A stretch of DNA of 64,000 nucleotides from contig CALWIO010000006.1 in assembly GCA_944380765.1 (NCBI GenBank), positions 18,841 to 82,840 of the forward strand, read 5' to 3'. This DNA comes from an uncultured Clostridia bacterium (GTDB lineage: Bacteria > Bacillota > Clostridia > Oscillospirales > Acutalibacteraceae). The translations under genes and the position numbers were made by a program. The notes under the pieces are model-generated. The model was not told the DNA's origin. It saw only the letters and a program-made list of their open reading frames with translations, and did not search any database. Shown here piece after piece: positions 22,611 to 30,837 of the stretch; the first letter of the stretch is position 1; the number at the start of each line of letters is the position of its first letter.

Positions 22611-24948
22611 AATTCACGAGCTTGCCAAGGATTTCAATATCCAGAGCAAATATATTATAGAAAAGCTGACCGAGCGCTTTGAGGGGGATAAAAAGTCCCA
22701 GACAGCGCTTGAAGACAAGGAACTTGACTATATTTTTGATTTAATAACAAAGGAAAACTCCGTTGAAAGCTTTGACGAATATTTCACGGCTGTTCCGAAA
22801 GAGAAGCCGAAAGAGGAGAAAACCGCCAAAGAGCCGAAGAAAGCGGAGAAAAAGCCTGACGCCAAAGAGCCCGCCAAAAAGAGCGCGAAAGCTCCTGCCG
22901 AGCCGGCAAAAGCCGCTCCTGAGCAGAAAAAGGCGGAAAAATCCGACAAACCGCTTCAGGCGCGCACAAAGGGCGAGATGCGCCGTATTGACACGCGCAG
23001 CTCTTCTTATGACGCGGACAAATACAACGAAAAATATGAGAATATCGCTCCTGCAAGCGCCCATAATCAGGATAATATGGTTAAAAAGCAGAAGCTGAAG
23101 CAGAAGAGCCAGCAGTACAGAAAACAGGGTATGCGCAGCGGCAGAAAAGAGACCGAGGCGGAGCGCCTTAAAAGAATTGCCGCCGAGAGAGCCAAGAAGC
23201 CGCCCGTTATCACCGTGGGTGATGAAATAACCGTAGGCGAGCTTGCCTCCCGTCTTAAAATGACGGCGGCAGAGGTTATCAAAAAGCTGTTTTCACTGGG
23301 TATGATGGTAACGGTAAACGAGGTTATCGACTATGACACCGCCGAAATTGTCGCCACAGAGCTGGGCGCAAAGGTAAACCGCGAGGTTGTAGTCACCATT
23401 GAGGAGAGAATTATCGACGATTCTCAGGACGCGGAAGAGGACCTTCTTCCCCGCGACCCGGTTGTTGTCGTTATGGGCCATGTTGACCACGGCAAGACCT
23501 CGCTTCTTGACGCCATAAGGCACACCAATGTTACCGAGACCGAGGCGGGCGGTATTACCCAGCATATAGGCGCTTACCGTGTTAACTTGAACGGAAACTA
23601 CATCACATTCCTTGACACTCCCGGTCACGCGGCGTTCACCTCAATGAGAGCGCGCGGAGCGCAGGCTACGGATATAGCAATACTTGTAGTTGCCGCCGAC
23701 GACGGAATTATGCCCCAGACTATTGAGGCTATAAACCACGCCAAAGCGGCAGGCGTTGACATAATAGTAGCCATCAACAAGATGGATAAGCCGGGCGCTT
23801 CCGTTGACAGGATTATGCAGCAGCTTACCGAGCACGAGCTTGTTCCCGAGGAATGGGGCGGCGACACAATATGCGTACCCGTTTCGGCAAAGACAAAGAT
23901 GAACATTGACAAGCTGCTTGAAACCGTGCTTCTCGCGGCTGAGATGAGAGAGCTTAAAGCCAATCCCAACAGAGCCGCCAAGGGCGTTGTTATTGAAGCC
24001 CGCCTTGACAAGGGCAAAGGCCCCATCTCAACGCTGCTTGTTCAGAACGGCACGCTGCACACGGGCGACATTATTGTTGCCGGCCTTGCGGTCGGCAGAG
24101 TCCGCGTAATGGTAAATGACAGACACAAGAAAATCAACTCGGCAGGTCCCTCGGTTCCGGTTGAAATCACCGGCCTTGACGAGGTTCCCCAGTCGGGCGA
24201 CATATTCAACGCCGTTTCCGACGAGCGTCTCGCGCGCGAGCTTGTTGAGCAGAGAAAGCAGGAGGCGAAAGAGGAGCAGTTCAGCCAGTTCCAGAAGGTT
24301 ACTCTTGACAACCTGTTCTCCTCAATTAACGCCGGCAAGATTAAAACTCTTAACATTATCGTAAAAGCCGATGTTCAGGGCTCGGTTGAGGCGGTCAAGC
24401 AGAATCTTGAAAAGCTCTCCAACGAAGAAGTCGCCGTTAAGGTAATTCACGGCGGAGTTGGCGCTGTAAGCGAATCGGACATTATGCTCGCGAACGCCTC
24501 AAACGCGATTATTGTAGGCTTTAATGTGCGTCCCGACCCGGTTGCCGCCGAAGTGGCTGAGCGTGACGGCGTGGATATGAGAATGTACCGCGTAATTTAC
24601 GACTGCATTGAGGAAATCGAAAGCGCCATAAAGGGAATGCTCGCTCCTAAATACCGCGAGGTTCCCCTCGGCAGAATTGAGGTCCGCAGCGTATTCAAGC
24701 TGTCAAGCGCGGGCACAATCGCGGGCAGCTATGTGCTTTCGGGCAAGGTCACAAGAAACGCCCGTATCCGCGTTGTGCGTGACGGAGTTGTTATGACCGA
24801 GGACGAAATTGTTTCGCTCAAACGCTTCAAGGACGATGTAAAAGAGGTCGCCGCCGGATACGAGTGCGGTATCGGCCTTGAAAAATTCAACGATATTAAA
24901 GAGGGCGACATTTTTGAAGCCTTCATTATGGAAGAATACAGAGATTAA
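22594..24948 (+). CDS. infB: Translation initiation factor IF-2
   Basis: A 784-residue GTPase that places initiator tRNA on the ribosome. N-terminal IF2N helix-turn ([20 protein letters not shown]); a Lys/Glu/Ala/Pro-rich flexible linker (about 65-150); a second IF2N-type segment ([20 protein letters not shown]). The G domain has [24 protein letters not shown] and NKMDKPG, followed by beta-barrels and the C2 domain. The ATG at 22594 has GGGAGG 8 nt upstream; an ATG 6 nt earlier is too close. Confidence 0.97.
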   Translation: MTKKYKIHELAKDFNIQSKYIIEKLTERFEGDKKSQTALEDKELDYIFDLITKENSVESFDEYFTAVPKEKPKEEKTAKEPKKAEKKPDAKEPAKKSAKAPAEPAKAAPEQKKAEKSDKPLQARTKGEMRRIDTRSSSYDADKYNEKYENIAPASAHNQDNMVKKQKLKQKSQQYRKQGMRSGRKETEAERLKRIAAERAKKPPVITVGDEITVGELASRLKMTAAEVIKKLFSLGMMVTVNEVIDYDTAEIVATELGAKVNREVVVTIEERIIDDSQDAEEDLLPRDPVVVVMGHVDHGKTSLLDAIRHTNVTETEAGGITQHIGAYRVNLNGNYITFLDTPGHAAFTSMRARGAQATDIAILVVAADDGIMPQTIEAINHAKAAGVDIIVAINKMDKPGASVDRIMQQLTEHELVPEEWGGDTICVPVSAKTKMNIDKLLETVLLAAEMRELKANPNRAAKGVVIEARLDKGKGPISTLLVQNGTLHTGDIIVAGLAVGRVRVMVNDRHKKINSAGPSVPVEITGLDEVPQSGDIFNAVSDERLARELVEQRKQEAKEEQFSQFQKVTLDNLFSSINAGKIKTLNIIVKADVQGSVEAVKQNLEKLSNEEVAVKVIHGGVGAVSESDIMLANASNAIIVGFNVRPDPVAAEVAERDGVDMRMYRVIYDCIEEIESAIKGMLAPKYREVPLGRIEVRSVFKLSSAGTIAGSYVLSGKVTRNARIRVVRDGVVMTEDEIVSLKRFKDDVKEVAAGYECGIGLEKFNDIKEGDIFEAFIMEEYRD

Positions 24949-24959
24949 GGTGAAGAGAT

Positions 24960-25325
24960 ATGTCAGGTTATCGTGTAGGCAGGGTTTCCGAGGACATAAG
25001 GCGGGAAATTACGGCGGTTATCCGCACGCTTGAAGACCCGCGCGTCAGCGGCAGAATTCTGACGGTAGTGCGCGTTGAGGTAAGCTCCGACTTATCCTTT
25101 GCCAAGGTTTATGTAAGTTCCGTAAACGGCATTGACGAGGCAAAGCAGGCGGTAAAAGGACTTGAAAGCGCGACCGGTCTTATACGCCGCGAGGTCGGCG
25201 GCAGGCTTCGCCTTAGAAAAACGCCGGAGCTTAAATTCATAGCGGACGATTCGGTTGAACAGGGAATAGAGATTTTCAAAAAAATAGAAAATTTCGGTAT
25301 GAGGGATGAAAATGACGAGGATTGA
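24960..25325 (+). CDS. rbfA: Ribosome-binding factor A
   Basis: 121 residues. A KH-like protein needed for 16S rRNA 5' end processing and cold adaptation. Motifs: VSEDIRREITAVIRTLEDPR, LSFAKVYVSSVNG, and LRLRKTPELKFIADDSVEQG. Twelve bases after infB, and it overlaps nrnA by 14 nt. The acidic tail DENDED is typical. Confidence 0.95.
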   Translation: MSGYRVGRVSEDIRREITAVIRTLEDPRVSGRILTVVRVEVSSDLSFAKVYVSSVNGIDEAKQAVKGLESATGLIRREVGGRLRLRKTPELKFIADDSVEQGIEIFKKIENFGMRDENDED

Positions 25326-26262
25326 TTCGGCAAAATGCGCGGCTCTTTTAAAGGAAAACGATAATTTCCTTATTTTAGCCCATGCGAATCCGGACGGAGA
25401 CACGCTCGGCAGCGCTTTCGCGCTTCACCGCATTCTTTCCGTCTGCGGCAAGAAAAGCGCGGTTCGCTGCGCGGACGAAATACACGGCAAATATTCCTAT
25501 TTGTTTGACGATATTGACAACGGCGATATAGAATTTGATAAAATCATAGCCGTTGATGTAGCCGACAAAAGCCTTTTGGGCGACAGCTTTGCCGCCCTTT
25601 ACGGCGACAGGGTTTTTCTCTGCATTGACCATCACATGTCAAACCGGGAGTATTCCGAGTACCTTTTGCTTGAAGACCGTGCAGCCACCGCTGAGATAAT
25701 TTACAGGCTCGCGGGCGAGCTGGGCGTTGAAACAAGCGGCAAAATAGCCGACTGCATATATACGGGCATAGCTACGGACACGGGCTGTTTTATGTTCTCG
25801 AACACCACGCCCGGCACCCACAGAATAGCCGCTGAAATGATTGAAAAGGGCGCCGATTACGCCCTTATTAACCGCGCGATGTTTGAAACGAAAACTCTTT
25901 CGTATCTTCGGCTTGAACAGATGGCGGTTTCATCAATAGAGCTTAAATTCGGCGGCAAATGCGCCGTAATGACCATTACTCAGGATATGTTCCGCGAAAG
26001 CGGCTCAAACGAGAGCGAGTGTGACGGAATAGCGGCTCTCCCGAGAAAAATTGAGGGCGTGGCAATCGGAATTACCGTGCGCGAGCGCAAAGACGGCTCC
26101 TACAAGGTTTCGCTCAGAACAGTTGAGCCTTATGACGCCGCCGAAATCTGCGCTGAACTCGGCGGAGGCGGTCACAACCGGGCCGCGGGCTGTGAATTTT
26201 ACTGTCCGCTTAGCGAAGCGAAAGCCGTTTTGCTTGACGCTGTAAAGGCGGCTCTTGTATGA
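25312..26262 (+). CDS. nrnA: DHH/DHHA1 phosphoesterase, NrnA-type
   Basis: 316 residues. A bifunctional oligoribonuclease / 3'-phosphoadenosine 5'-phosphate phosphatase of the DHH family. Metal motifs: LAHANPDGDTLGSAFAL, AVDVADKSLLGD, CIDHHMSNREYSE, and ATDTGCFMFSNTTPGTH. The substrate-recognition motif GGGGHNRAAGCEF is in the C-terminal DHHA1 domain. It degrades nanoRNAs. The ATG at 25312 has GAGGG 7 nt upstream. It overlaps rbfA before it and truB after it (ATGA). Confidence 0.93.
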   Translation: MTRIDSAKCAALLKENDNFLILAHANPDGDTLGSAFALHRILSVCGKKSAVRCADEIHGKYSYLFDDIDNGDIEFDKIIAVDVADKSLLGDSFAALYGDRVFLCIDHHMSNREYSEYLLLEDRAATAEIIYRLAGELGVETSGKIADCIYTGIATDTGCFMFSNTTPGTHRIAAEMIEKGADYALINRAMFETKTLSYLRLEQMAVSSIELKFGGKCAVMTITQDMFRESGSNESECDGIAALPRKIEGVAIGITVRERKDGSYKVSLRTVEPYDAAEICAELGGGGHNRAAGCEFYCPLSEAKAVLLDAVKAALV

Positions 26263-27152
26263 CCGGTATTATTTGTATTGACAAGCCGCAGGGAATGACC
26301 TCCTTTTCGGCTGTAAAAAAAGCCGCCCGCATTCTCGGCGTCAAAAAAGCCGGGCATACGGGAACGCTTGACCCTATGGCTACGGGCGTGCTTGTAGTAA
26401 TGCTTTCCGGCTGCACAAGGTTTTCGGAACTTTTGCCGGAACACAAAAAAAGCTACCGGGCAAGGGTGAGTCTCGGTATTGTCACAGACACGCTTGACAT
26501 TACGGGAAAGGTGCTTTCCCGGCAGACTCCCCATGTGACCGAGGAACAGCTTTCAGAGGCATGCTCGCGGTTTACAGGCGGGATAATGCAGACGCCGCCG
26601 ATGTTTTCGGCAGTCAAGAAAGACGGAAAAAGGCTTTACAGCTTAGCCCGTCAGGGTATAGTCACCGAGCGGGAACAGCGCAAAGTTATTATTGAAAGCC
26701 TTAAAGTTTACGGCTTTGACGGCTCGGAATTCTGCCTTGACATTACCTGTTCGGCAGGGACATATATCCGTTCGCTGTGCGACGACATAGGCAGCATCCT
26801 CGGCTGCGGCGCGGCTCTTAAAGAGCTCCGCAGAACAGCCGCCAACGGTTTTTCGGTTGAGAACGCCGTCACCCTTGAAAGGCTGGAACAGCTAAAAAAC
26901 GAAAACCGTGCCGAACAAGCGGTAATTCCCCTTGAAAAAGCGCTGTCGGCATATTCGGAAATTGAGGTTACCTCCGCGCAGACTAAACGCTTTTACAACG
27001 GCGGCGAGCTTGACGGCAAAAGGCTCGGCGGTTATTTTGAGGCGGGAATTTACAGGGTTTATTCGCCCGAAAGAAAGCTGCTGGGGCTCGGCGAGATATT
27101 AAACGGCGGCGGCGACCTTACGGTAAAGAGAGTGCTTGTATCAGATGAGTAA
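26259..27152 (+). CDS. truB: tRNA pseudouridine(55) synthase
   Basis: 297 residues; makes pseudouridine 55 in the T-loop of tRNAs. The N-terminus GIICIDKPQGMTSFSAVKK is canonical. The catalytic aspartate lies in HTGTLDPMATGVLVV, with the conserved tyrosine region SYRARVSLGIVTDTLD. The C-terminal part shows a short PUA-like domain. Four-base overlap with nrnA. Confidence 0.96.
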   Translation: MTGIICIDKPQGMTSFSAVKKAARILGVKKAGHTGTLDPMATGVLVVMLSGCTRFSELLPEHKKSYRARVSLGIVTDTLDITGKVLSRQTPHVTEEQLSEACSRFTGGIMQTPPMFSAVKKDGKRLYSLARQGIVTEREQRKVIIESLKVYGFDGSEFCLDITCSAGTYIRSLCDDIGSILGCGAALKELRRTAANGFSVENAVTLERLEQLKNENRAEQAVIPLEKALSAYSEIEVTSAQTKRFYNGGELDGKRLGGYFEAGIYRVYSPERKLLGLGEILNGGGDLTVKRVLVSDE

Positions 27153-28044
27153 ATTAGCTTTGGCTCTGGGTACCTTTGACGGGCTGCACAGAGGTCATAT
27201 AAATGTGCTTAACACGGCGAAGTCCTTTGAAAAAGACGGGCTTCTGCCCGCTATGCTCTTTTTTGACGCTCATCCGCAAAAGGTTATACGCGGTTCTTCG
27301 CCCCCTCTGCTTATCACCGCGGAGGACAAGGAAAAATATGTGCGCGATATGGGAATAACCCCCGTTTTTATAAACTTTTCGCAGATAAAGGATTTGAGCG
27401 CCGAGGAATTTGTGCGCGGCGTCTTAAAGGAAAAGCTCAACTGCGGAGCCGTTATAAGCGGCGGCAATTTCCGCTTCGGGAAAGGCGGAGCGGCAAACAG
27501 TAAAATTCTTTGGACTTTGTGCGAAAAATATGGTATAATTTACAAGCAGGCGCAAAGCGTGCTTTATAAGGGCGAGATGATAAGCGCCACAAGAATACGC
27601 GCGGCTCTCGCCGAGGGCGACATTGAGAGCGCCAACGCTATGCTCGGCAGGAATTTTTCCTATGATTTTCTTGTTGTAGAGGGCAACAAGATAGGCAAAA
27701 AATATCTCGGCTTTCCCACAATCAACCAGCATTTTCCCCCTGATTTTATAAATCTTCGGCACGGGGTTTACGCTTCGCAGTCGATAGTCGATTCAAAAAC
27801 ATACCCCTCGGTTACAAATTTCGGCTGTCACCCCACAATAGGCGGTGACGCGGTTTTGAGCGAAACCTGCATACTGGGTTTTGACGGCAACCTTTATTAC
27901 CGGAAAATCAAGGTGGAGCTTCTGAGCTTTCTGCGTGATGAAAAAAAGTTCGCCTCAAAAGAAGAGCTTAAAGCGCAGATTGACAAAGACAGTAAATCAG
28001 CTGTTGAAATTTTCAGCAGTAAAAATAACTTTATGAAAGAGTGA
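27145..28044 (+). CDS. ribF: Bifunctional riboflavin kinase/FMN adenylyltransferase
   Basis: 299 residues; makes FMN then FAD from riboflavin. The N-terminal nucleotidyltransferase domain has LALGTFDGLHRGHINVL and a late ISATRIR motif; the C-terminal kinase domain has GKKYLGFPTINQ and a KVELLSFLRDEKKF end. Overlaps truB by 8 nt. The ATG at 27145 begins the conserved N-terminus; the TTG nine bases earlier is less likely. Confidence 0.95.
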   Translation: MSKLALALGTFDGLHRGHINVLNTAKSFEKDGLLPAMLFFDAHPQKVIRGSSPPLLITAEDKEKYVRDMGITPVFINFSQIKDLSAEEFVRGVLKEKLNCGAVISGGNFRFGKGGAANSKILWTLCEKYGIIYKQAQSVLYKGEMISATRIRAALAEGDIESANAMLGRNFSYDFLVVEGNKIGKKYLGFPTINQHFPPDFINLRHGVYASQSIVDSKTYPSVTNFGCHPTIGGDAVLSETCILGFDGNLYYRKIKVELLSFLRDEKKFASKEELKAQIDKDSKSAVEIFSSKNNFMKE

Positions 28045-28048
28045 TATT

Positions 28049-29257
28049 ATGACAAATCTTCAAAAAGCGTTTTACCGCGTTTACCAGAAGGTAATGTTCG
28101 TGTTTATGCTTTTCCTTGACTGGTCCGAGCCGCAGACTCTTACCGGTCCCGGCAGCATAAAGAAACTGCCCGCGCTCATCAAGGAAAAGGGACTTTCAAA
28201 GGTGCTTATCGTCACCGATAAAGGTCTTATGGGGCTGGGACTTCTCAACGGACTTTTTGACGAGCTTACAAAAACCGGTATCGGCTATGTGGTTTACGAC
28301 GGCGTTCAGCCCAACCCCTCGATTGAAAATATTGAGGAAGCAAGAGCCATGTATGTGGAAAACGGCTGTCAGGGCATTATCGCCTTCGGCGGCGGCTCGC
28401 CCATGGACTGCGCTAAAATCGCGGCGGCAAGAGTTGTCCGTCCTAATAAGCCCGTTGAAAAAATGCGCGGCGTTATGAAAATTCTTCATCCCCTGCCCCC
28501 CTTCTTCGCTGTTCCCACAACCGCGGGCACAGGCTCTGAAACCACTCTCGCGGCGGTTGTCACAAATACCAAAACCCATGAGAAAAACGCCTGTAACGAC
28601 CCGGTTCTCCGTCCCAAGTACGCGGTGCTTGACCCCGAACTTACAGTGGGACTTCCTCCGCACATCACCTCCACAACCGGTATGGACGCTCTGACTCACG
28701 CTGTTGAGGCTTACATAGGCAAGAGCAATGTGAAGTCCACCCTTGACTATGCCGAAAGAGCCACAAAGATGATTTTTGAAAATATTGAAACCGCTTACAA
28801 TGACGGCAAAAACATTGAGGCGAGAAATCAGATGCTTTTGGCATCGTTCTATGCAGGTATGGCGTTTACAAGAGCCTATGTAGGTTATGTTCACGCTATC
28901 GCCCACAACCTCGGCGGTCAGTACGGCATACCCCACGGACTTGCCAACGCCGTTATTCTTCCCGTTGTGCTTGAAGCTTACGGTGAAGCGGTTTACGATA
29001 AGCTTGCCGCTCTGGCGGACATTGTAGGAATTACGGGCGACACAGCCGCCGACAAGGCAAAGGCGTTTATCGCCGAGATTTACGCAATGAACGAGAGAAT
29101 GAATATTCCCAAAGGCTTTACCCAGATAAAGGAAGAGGATATTCCCGTTATAGTTGAGCGCGCTGTAAAAGAGGGCAACCCGCTGTATCCCGTTCCCGTT
29201 ATCTACGGCAAGGAAGAGATTGAGAAAATTGTCCGTTCGCTGATGATAACCGAATAA
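28049..29257 (+). CDS. Iron-containing alcohol dehydrogenase
   Basis: 402 residues; a group III NAD(P)-dependent alcohol/aldehyde dehydrogenase. Nucleotide site: AFGGGSPMDCAKIAAA and VPTTAGTGSETT. Iron ligands: GMDALTHAVEAY and YVHAIAHNLGGQYGIPHG, with all three histidines plus the aspartate present. Likely butanol/ethanol or propanediol dehydrogenase activity in fermentation; the substrate is unclear. It begins 4 nt after ribF, so it is co-transcribed with the translation operon, an unusual partner. It ends at a strong terminator. Confidence 0.9.
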   Translation: MTNLQKAFYRVYQKVMFVFMLFLDWSEPQTLTGPGSIKKLPALIKEKGLSKVLIVTDKGLMGLGLLNGLFDELTKTGIGYVVYDGVQPNPSIENIEEARAMYVENGCQGIIAFGGGSPMDCAKIAAARVVRPNKPVEKMRGVMKILHPLPPFFAVPTTAGTGSETTLAAVVTNTKTHEKNACNDPVLRPKYAVLDPELTVGLPPHITSTTGMDALTHAVEAYIGKSNVKSTLDYAERATKMIFENIETAYNDGKNIEARNQMLLASFYAGMAFTRAYVGYVHAIAHNLGGQYGIPHGLANAVILPVVLEAYGEAVYDKLAALADIVGITGDTAADKAKAFIAEIYAMNERMNIPKGFTQIKEEDIPVIVERAVKEGNPLYPVPVIYGKEEIEKIVRSLMITE

Positions 29258-29271
29258 GCAAAACCTGTTAG

Positions 29272-29298
29272 GCCGCGGCTTTCTGCCGCGGCTTTTTT
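29272..29298 (+). terminator. Terminator of the rimP-ribF-adh operon
   Basis: GCCGCGGC, loop TTTCT, GCCGCGGC, then T6. Confidence 0.9.
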
Positions 29299-29390
29299 CT
29301 TTGCTTTTCCGGCGGATTTTATATGTTAATAAGCGGCTTATCCGTTTTTTATTGACAGCTTAATTTAAGCACAAATCAAGGCTGTGATTA

Positions 29391-29419
29391 TTGACAATTC
29401 AAGCTGCTTTTGCTATACT
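29391..29419 (+). promoter_or_regulatory. Consensus promoter of the padR operon
   Basis: Perfect TTGACA (29391-29396), 17 bp, TATACT (29414-29419). Confidence 0.85.
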
Positions 29420-29449
29420 ATGTATTGATAGTTAGTAATACATAGTATA
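29414..29449 (+). promoter_or_regulatory. PadR-type palindromic operator
   Basis: Two perfect 13-nt arms, TATACTATGTATT and AATACATAGTATA, separated by 10 nt. It covers the -10 element and the transcription start. It contains the ATGTAT/ATACAT half sites known for PadR regulators and lies directly in front of the padR gene, so autorepression is likely. Confidence 0.8.
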
Positions 29450-29461
29450 GAGGGAAAAGCC

Positions 29462-29809
29462 TTGAACAGTAAATTTGCTCAGCAATTTAAAAAGGGCGCG
29501 CTTGAAATGGTGCTGCTTGAAATAATCAGCCGCGGCGAAACCTACGGCTATGAAATCATATCTCAGCTTAACGGGCAGGGCGGCAGGGTGTTCGCTCCCG
29601 CCCGTGACGGGACAATATATCCCCTGCTTTACCGGTTGGAAAGCAACGGGCTTATTTCAAGCCGCAGCGTTTTTTCGGTCGCCAGCGGAAACGCCAAAAA
29701 ATATTACTCTCTTACGGAACAGGGCGAGAAAGCTTTGGGCGAGATGAAAGCCTACTGGCAGGAATATATAAAGAGCGTGAACAGCTTTGTGGCGGAAAGC
29801 GGGGAATAA
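29462..29809 (+). CDS. PadR-family transcriptional regulator
   Basis: 115 residues; a winged helix-turn-helix repressor. Signature: FKKGALEMVLLEIISRGETY and GYEIISQLN, followed by DGTIYPLLYRLESNGLISSR and YYSLTEQGEKAL. The dimerisation helix is at the end (YWQEYIKSVNSFVAE). The start is TTG, placed after AGAGGG. First gene of a three-gene unit; such PadR genes commonly sit with a HAAS/DUF1700-type membrane partner, as here. Confidence 0.92.
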   Translation: MNSKFAQQFKKGALEMVLLEIISRGETYGYEIISQLNGQGGRVFAPARDGTIYPLLYRLESNGLISSRSVFSVASGNAKKYYSLTEQGEKALGEMKAYWQEYIKSVNSFVAESGE

Positions 29810-29811
29810 AA

Positions 29812-30285
29812 ATGGACAGAACAAAATACTTAAAAGAGGTAAAAAGGCGGCTTAAACTGCCCGCGGAAATGAAAAGCGAGATATTACGCTCTCTTGAAGA
29901 AAGCCTTGACTGCGCCGACGAGTCGGGCGAAGAGTTTTCCCGGACTGTTGAGCGCATAGGAAAACCCGCAGACTTTGCGCGCGACATAATGCAGAGCGTT
30001 GAGCTCACCGCCGACGAAAAAAGGCGTACTAAGCGCGCGAGAGCTTTTTTGTTTGCGTTTTTGATTTTTTCGGTTGCGGCTGTCTGCGCTACGCTGAGTT
30101 TTGCCGTTCCGATTATTTATATGAAATCTCGCGGCGCCATAGGGTACGCGGACGCGCCCACTCAGATTGCCGTAGCTTCCGCTGCGGGAATAAACGCCGA
30201 AGCGGCAGTCTGCGCTTTTCTTTGGATTGCGGCGGCCGCGGCGTTTATATTGCGCCTTATTGCAAAAAGAAAACGCGCCCGGTAA
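29812..30285 (+). CDS. HAAS/DUF1700-like membrane protein
   Basis: 157 residues. The N-terminal three-helix cytoplasmic domain (about 1-70: MDRTKYLKEVKRRLKLPAEM, LRSLEESLDCADESGEEF) resembles the HAAS/DUF1700 domain usually coded behind PadR genes. Two membrane helices follow (FLFAFLIFSVAAVCATLSFA and AVCAFLWIAAAAAFILRLIA), with a basic C-terminus. Function is unknown; probably a partner or anti-regulator of the PadR system. Two bases after padR. Confidence 0.75.
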   Translation: MDRTKYLKEVKRRLKLPAEMKSEILRSLEESLDCADESGEEFSRTVERIGKPADFARDIMQSVELTADEKRRTKRARAFLFAFLIFSVAAVCATLSFAVPIIYMKSRGAIGYADAPTQIAVASAAGINAEAAVCAFLWIAAAAAFILRLIAKRKRAR

Positions 30286-30317
30286 ACCGCGCGCTGTTAT
30301 ACTTACGGAGGAATACT

Positions 30318-30782
30318 ATGAAAACCACCGTCCGCCGGACAGCGGCTGCCGCCGTATTTTTAATTTTTACATTGCTTATGCTGTCGGGCTGTTCTGAAAC
30401 CGACGCAGGCAAAGCCGGCTTGCAGGCGCCCTCGCTTCCCTTAAAGGAATACACCACCTCCGCTTTTCAAGGCGGCGTGCCGGTTCCCGACGGCGCTGAA
30501 ATTTATGAATTAACACAGGGCAGTACGAAAGAATACGAGCACTACGCCTATACTTTTGAAAACTTTACCCTTGAAGAGGCAAAGGAATATATAGCGCTTT
30601 TGGAGGAAACGGTTGTCACCGAACGGGTAATGTATGAAATTGACAGCTCAAATGACTACCCGGTACTGAGCTATTTTTCCCATTTTGACGGCGGCTCGGT
30701 TTCGCTTTCACAGAGCGGTGACAGCGGCGGCATTACGATAAACATAAAAATATCGCAGACGGAAATTTACAGCGGCATTTAA
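30318..30782 (+). CDS. Putative lipoprotein of the padR operon
   Basis: 154 residues. The N-terminus MKTTVRRTAAAAVFLIFTLL leads to a lipobox LSGC at about residue 25, so the mature protein should be lipid-anchored outside the membrane. The rest is a small alpha/beta domain (VPVPDGAEIYELTQGSTKEY, YTFENFTLEEAKEYIALLEE) of no recognised family. The start has GGAGG upstream. Last gene before a shared terminator. Confidence 0.75.
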   Translation: MKTTVRRTAAAAVFLIFTLLMLSGCSETDAGKAGLQAPSLPLKEYTTSAFQGGVPVPDGAEIYELTQGSTKEYEHYAYTFENFTLEEAKEYIALLEETVVTERVMYEIDSSNDYPVLSYFSHFDGGSVSLSQSGDSGGITINIKISQTEIYSGI

Positions 30783-30796
30783 CTGAAAATAGGCTT

Positions 30797-30832
30797 AAAA
30801 AAGCGGAACGGCTTTCACCGTTCCGCTTTTTC
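30797..30832. terminator. Bidirectional terminator between the padR operon and valS
   Basis: A 13-bp stem AAAAGCGGAACGG with a 6-nt loop, T-runs on both strands, between convergent genes. Confidence 0.9.
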
Positions 30833-30837
30833 AGCGT

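Noticed and set aside
22760..23060. Repetitive Lys/Glu/Pro codons resembling a short tandem repeat
   Set aside because: This is the low-complexity linker normal for IF-2, not a DNA repeat array.
28196..28936. A 246-codon frame antisense to the alcohol dehydrogenase
   Set aside because: Shadow of the conserved Fe-ADH; the real strand carries all active-site motifs.
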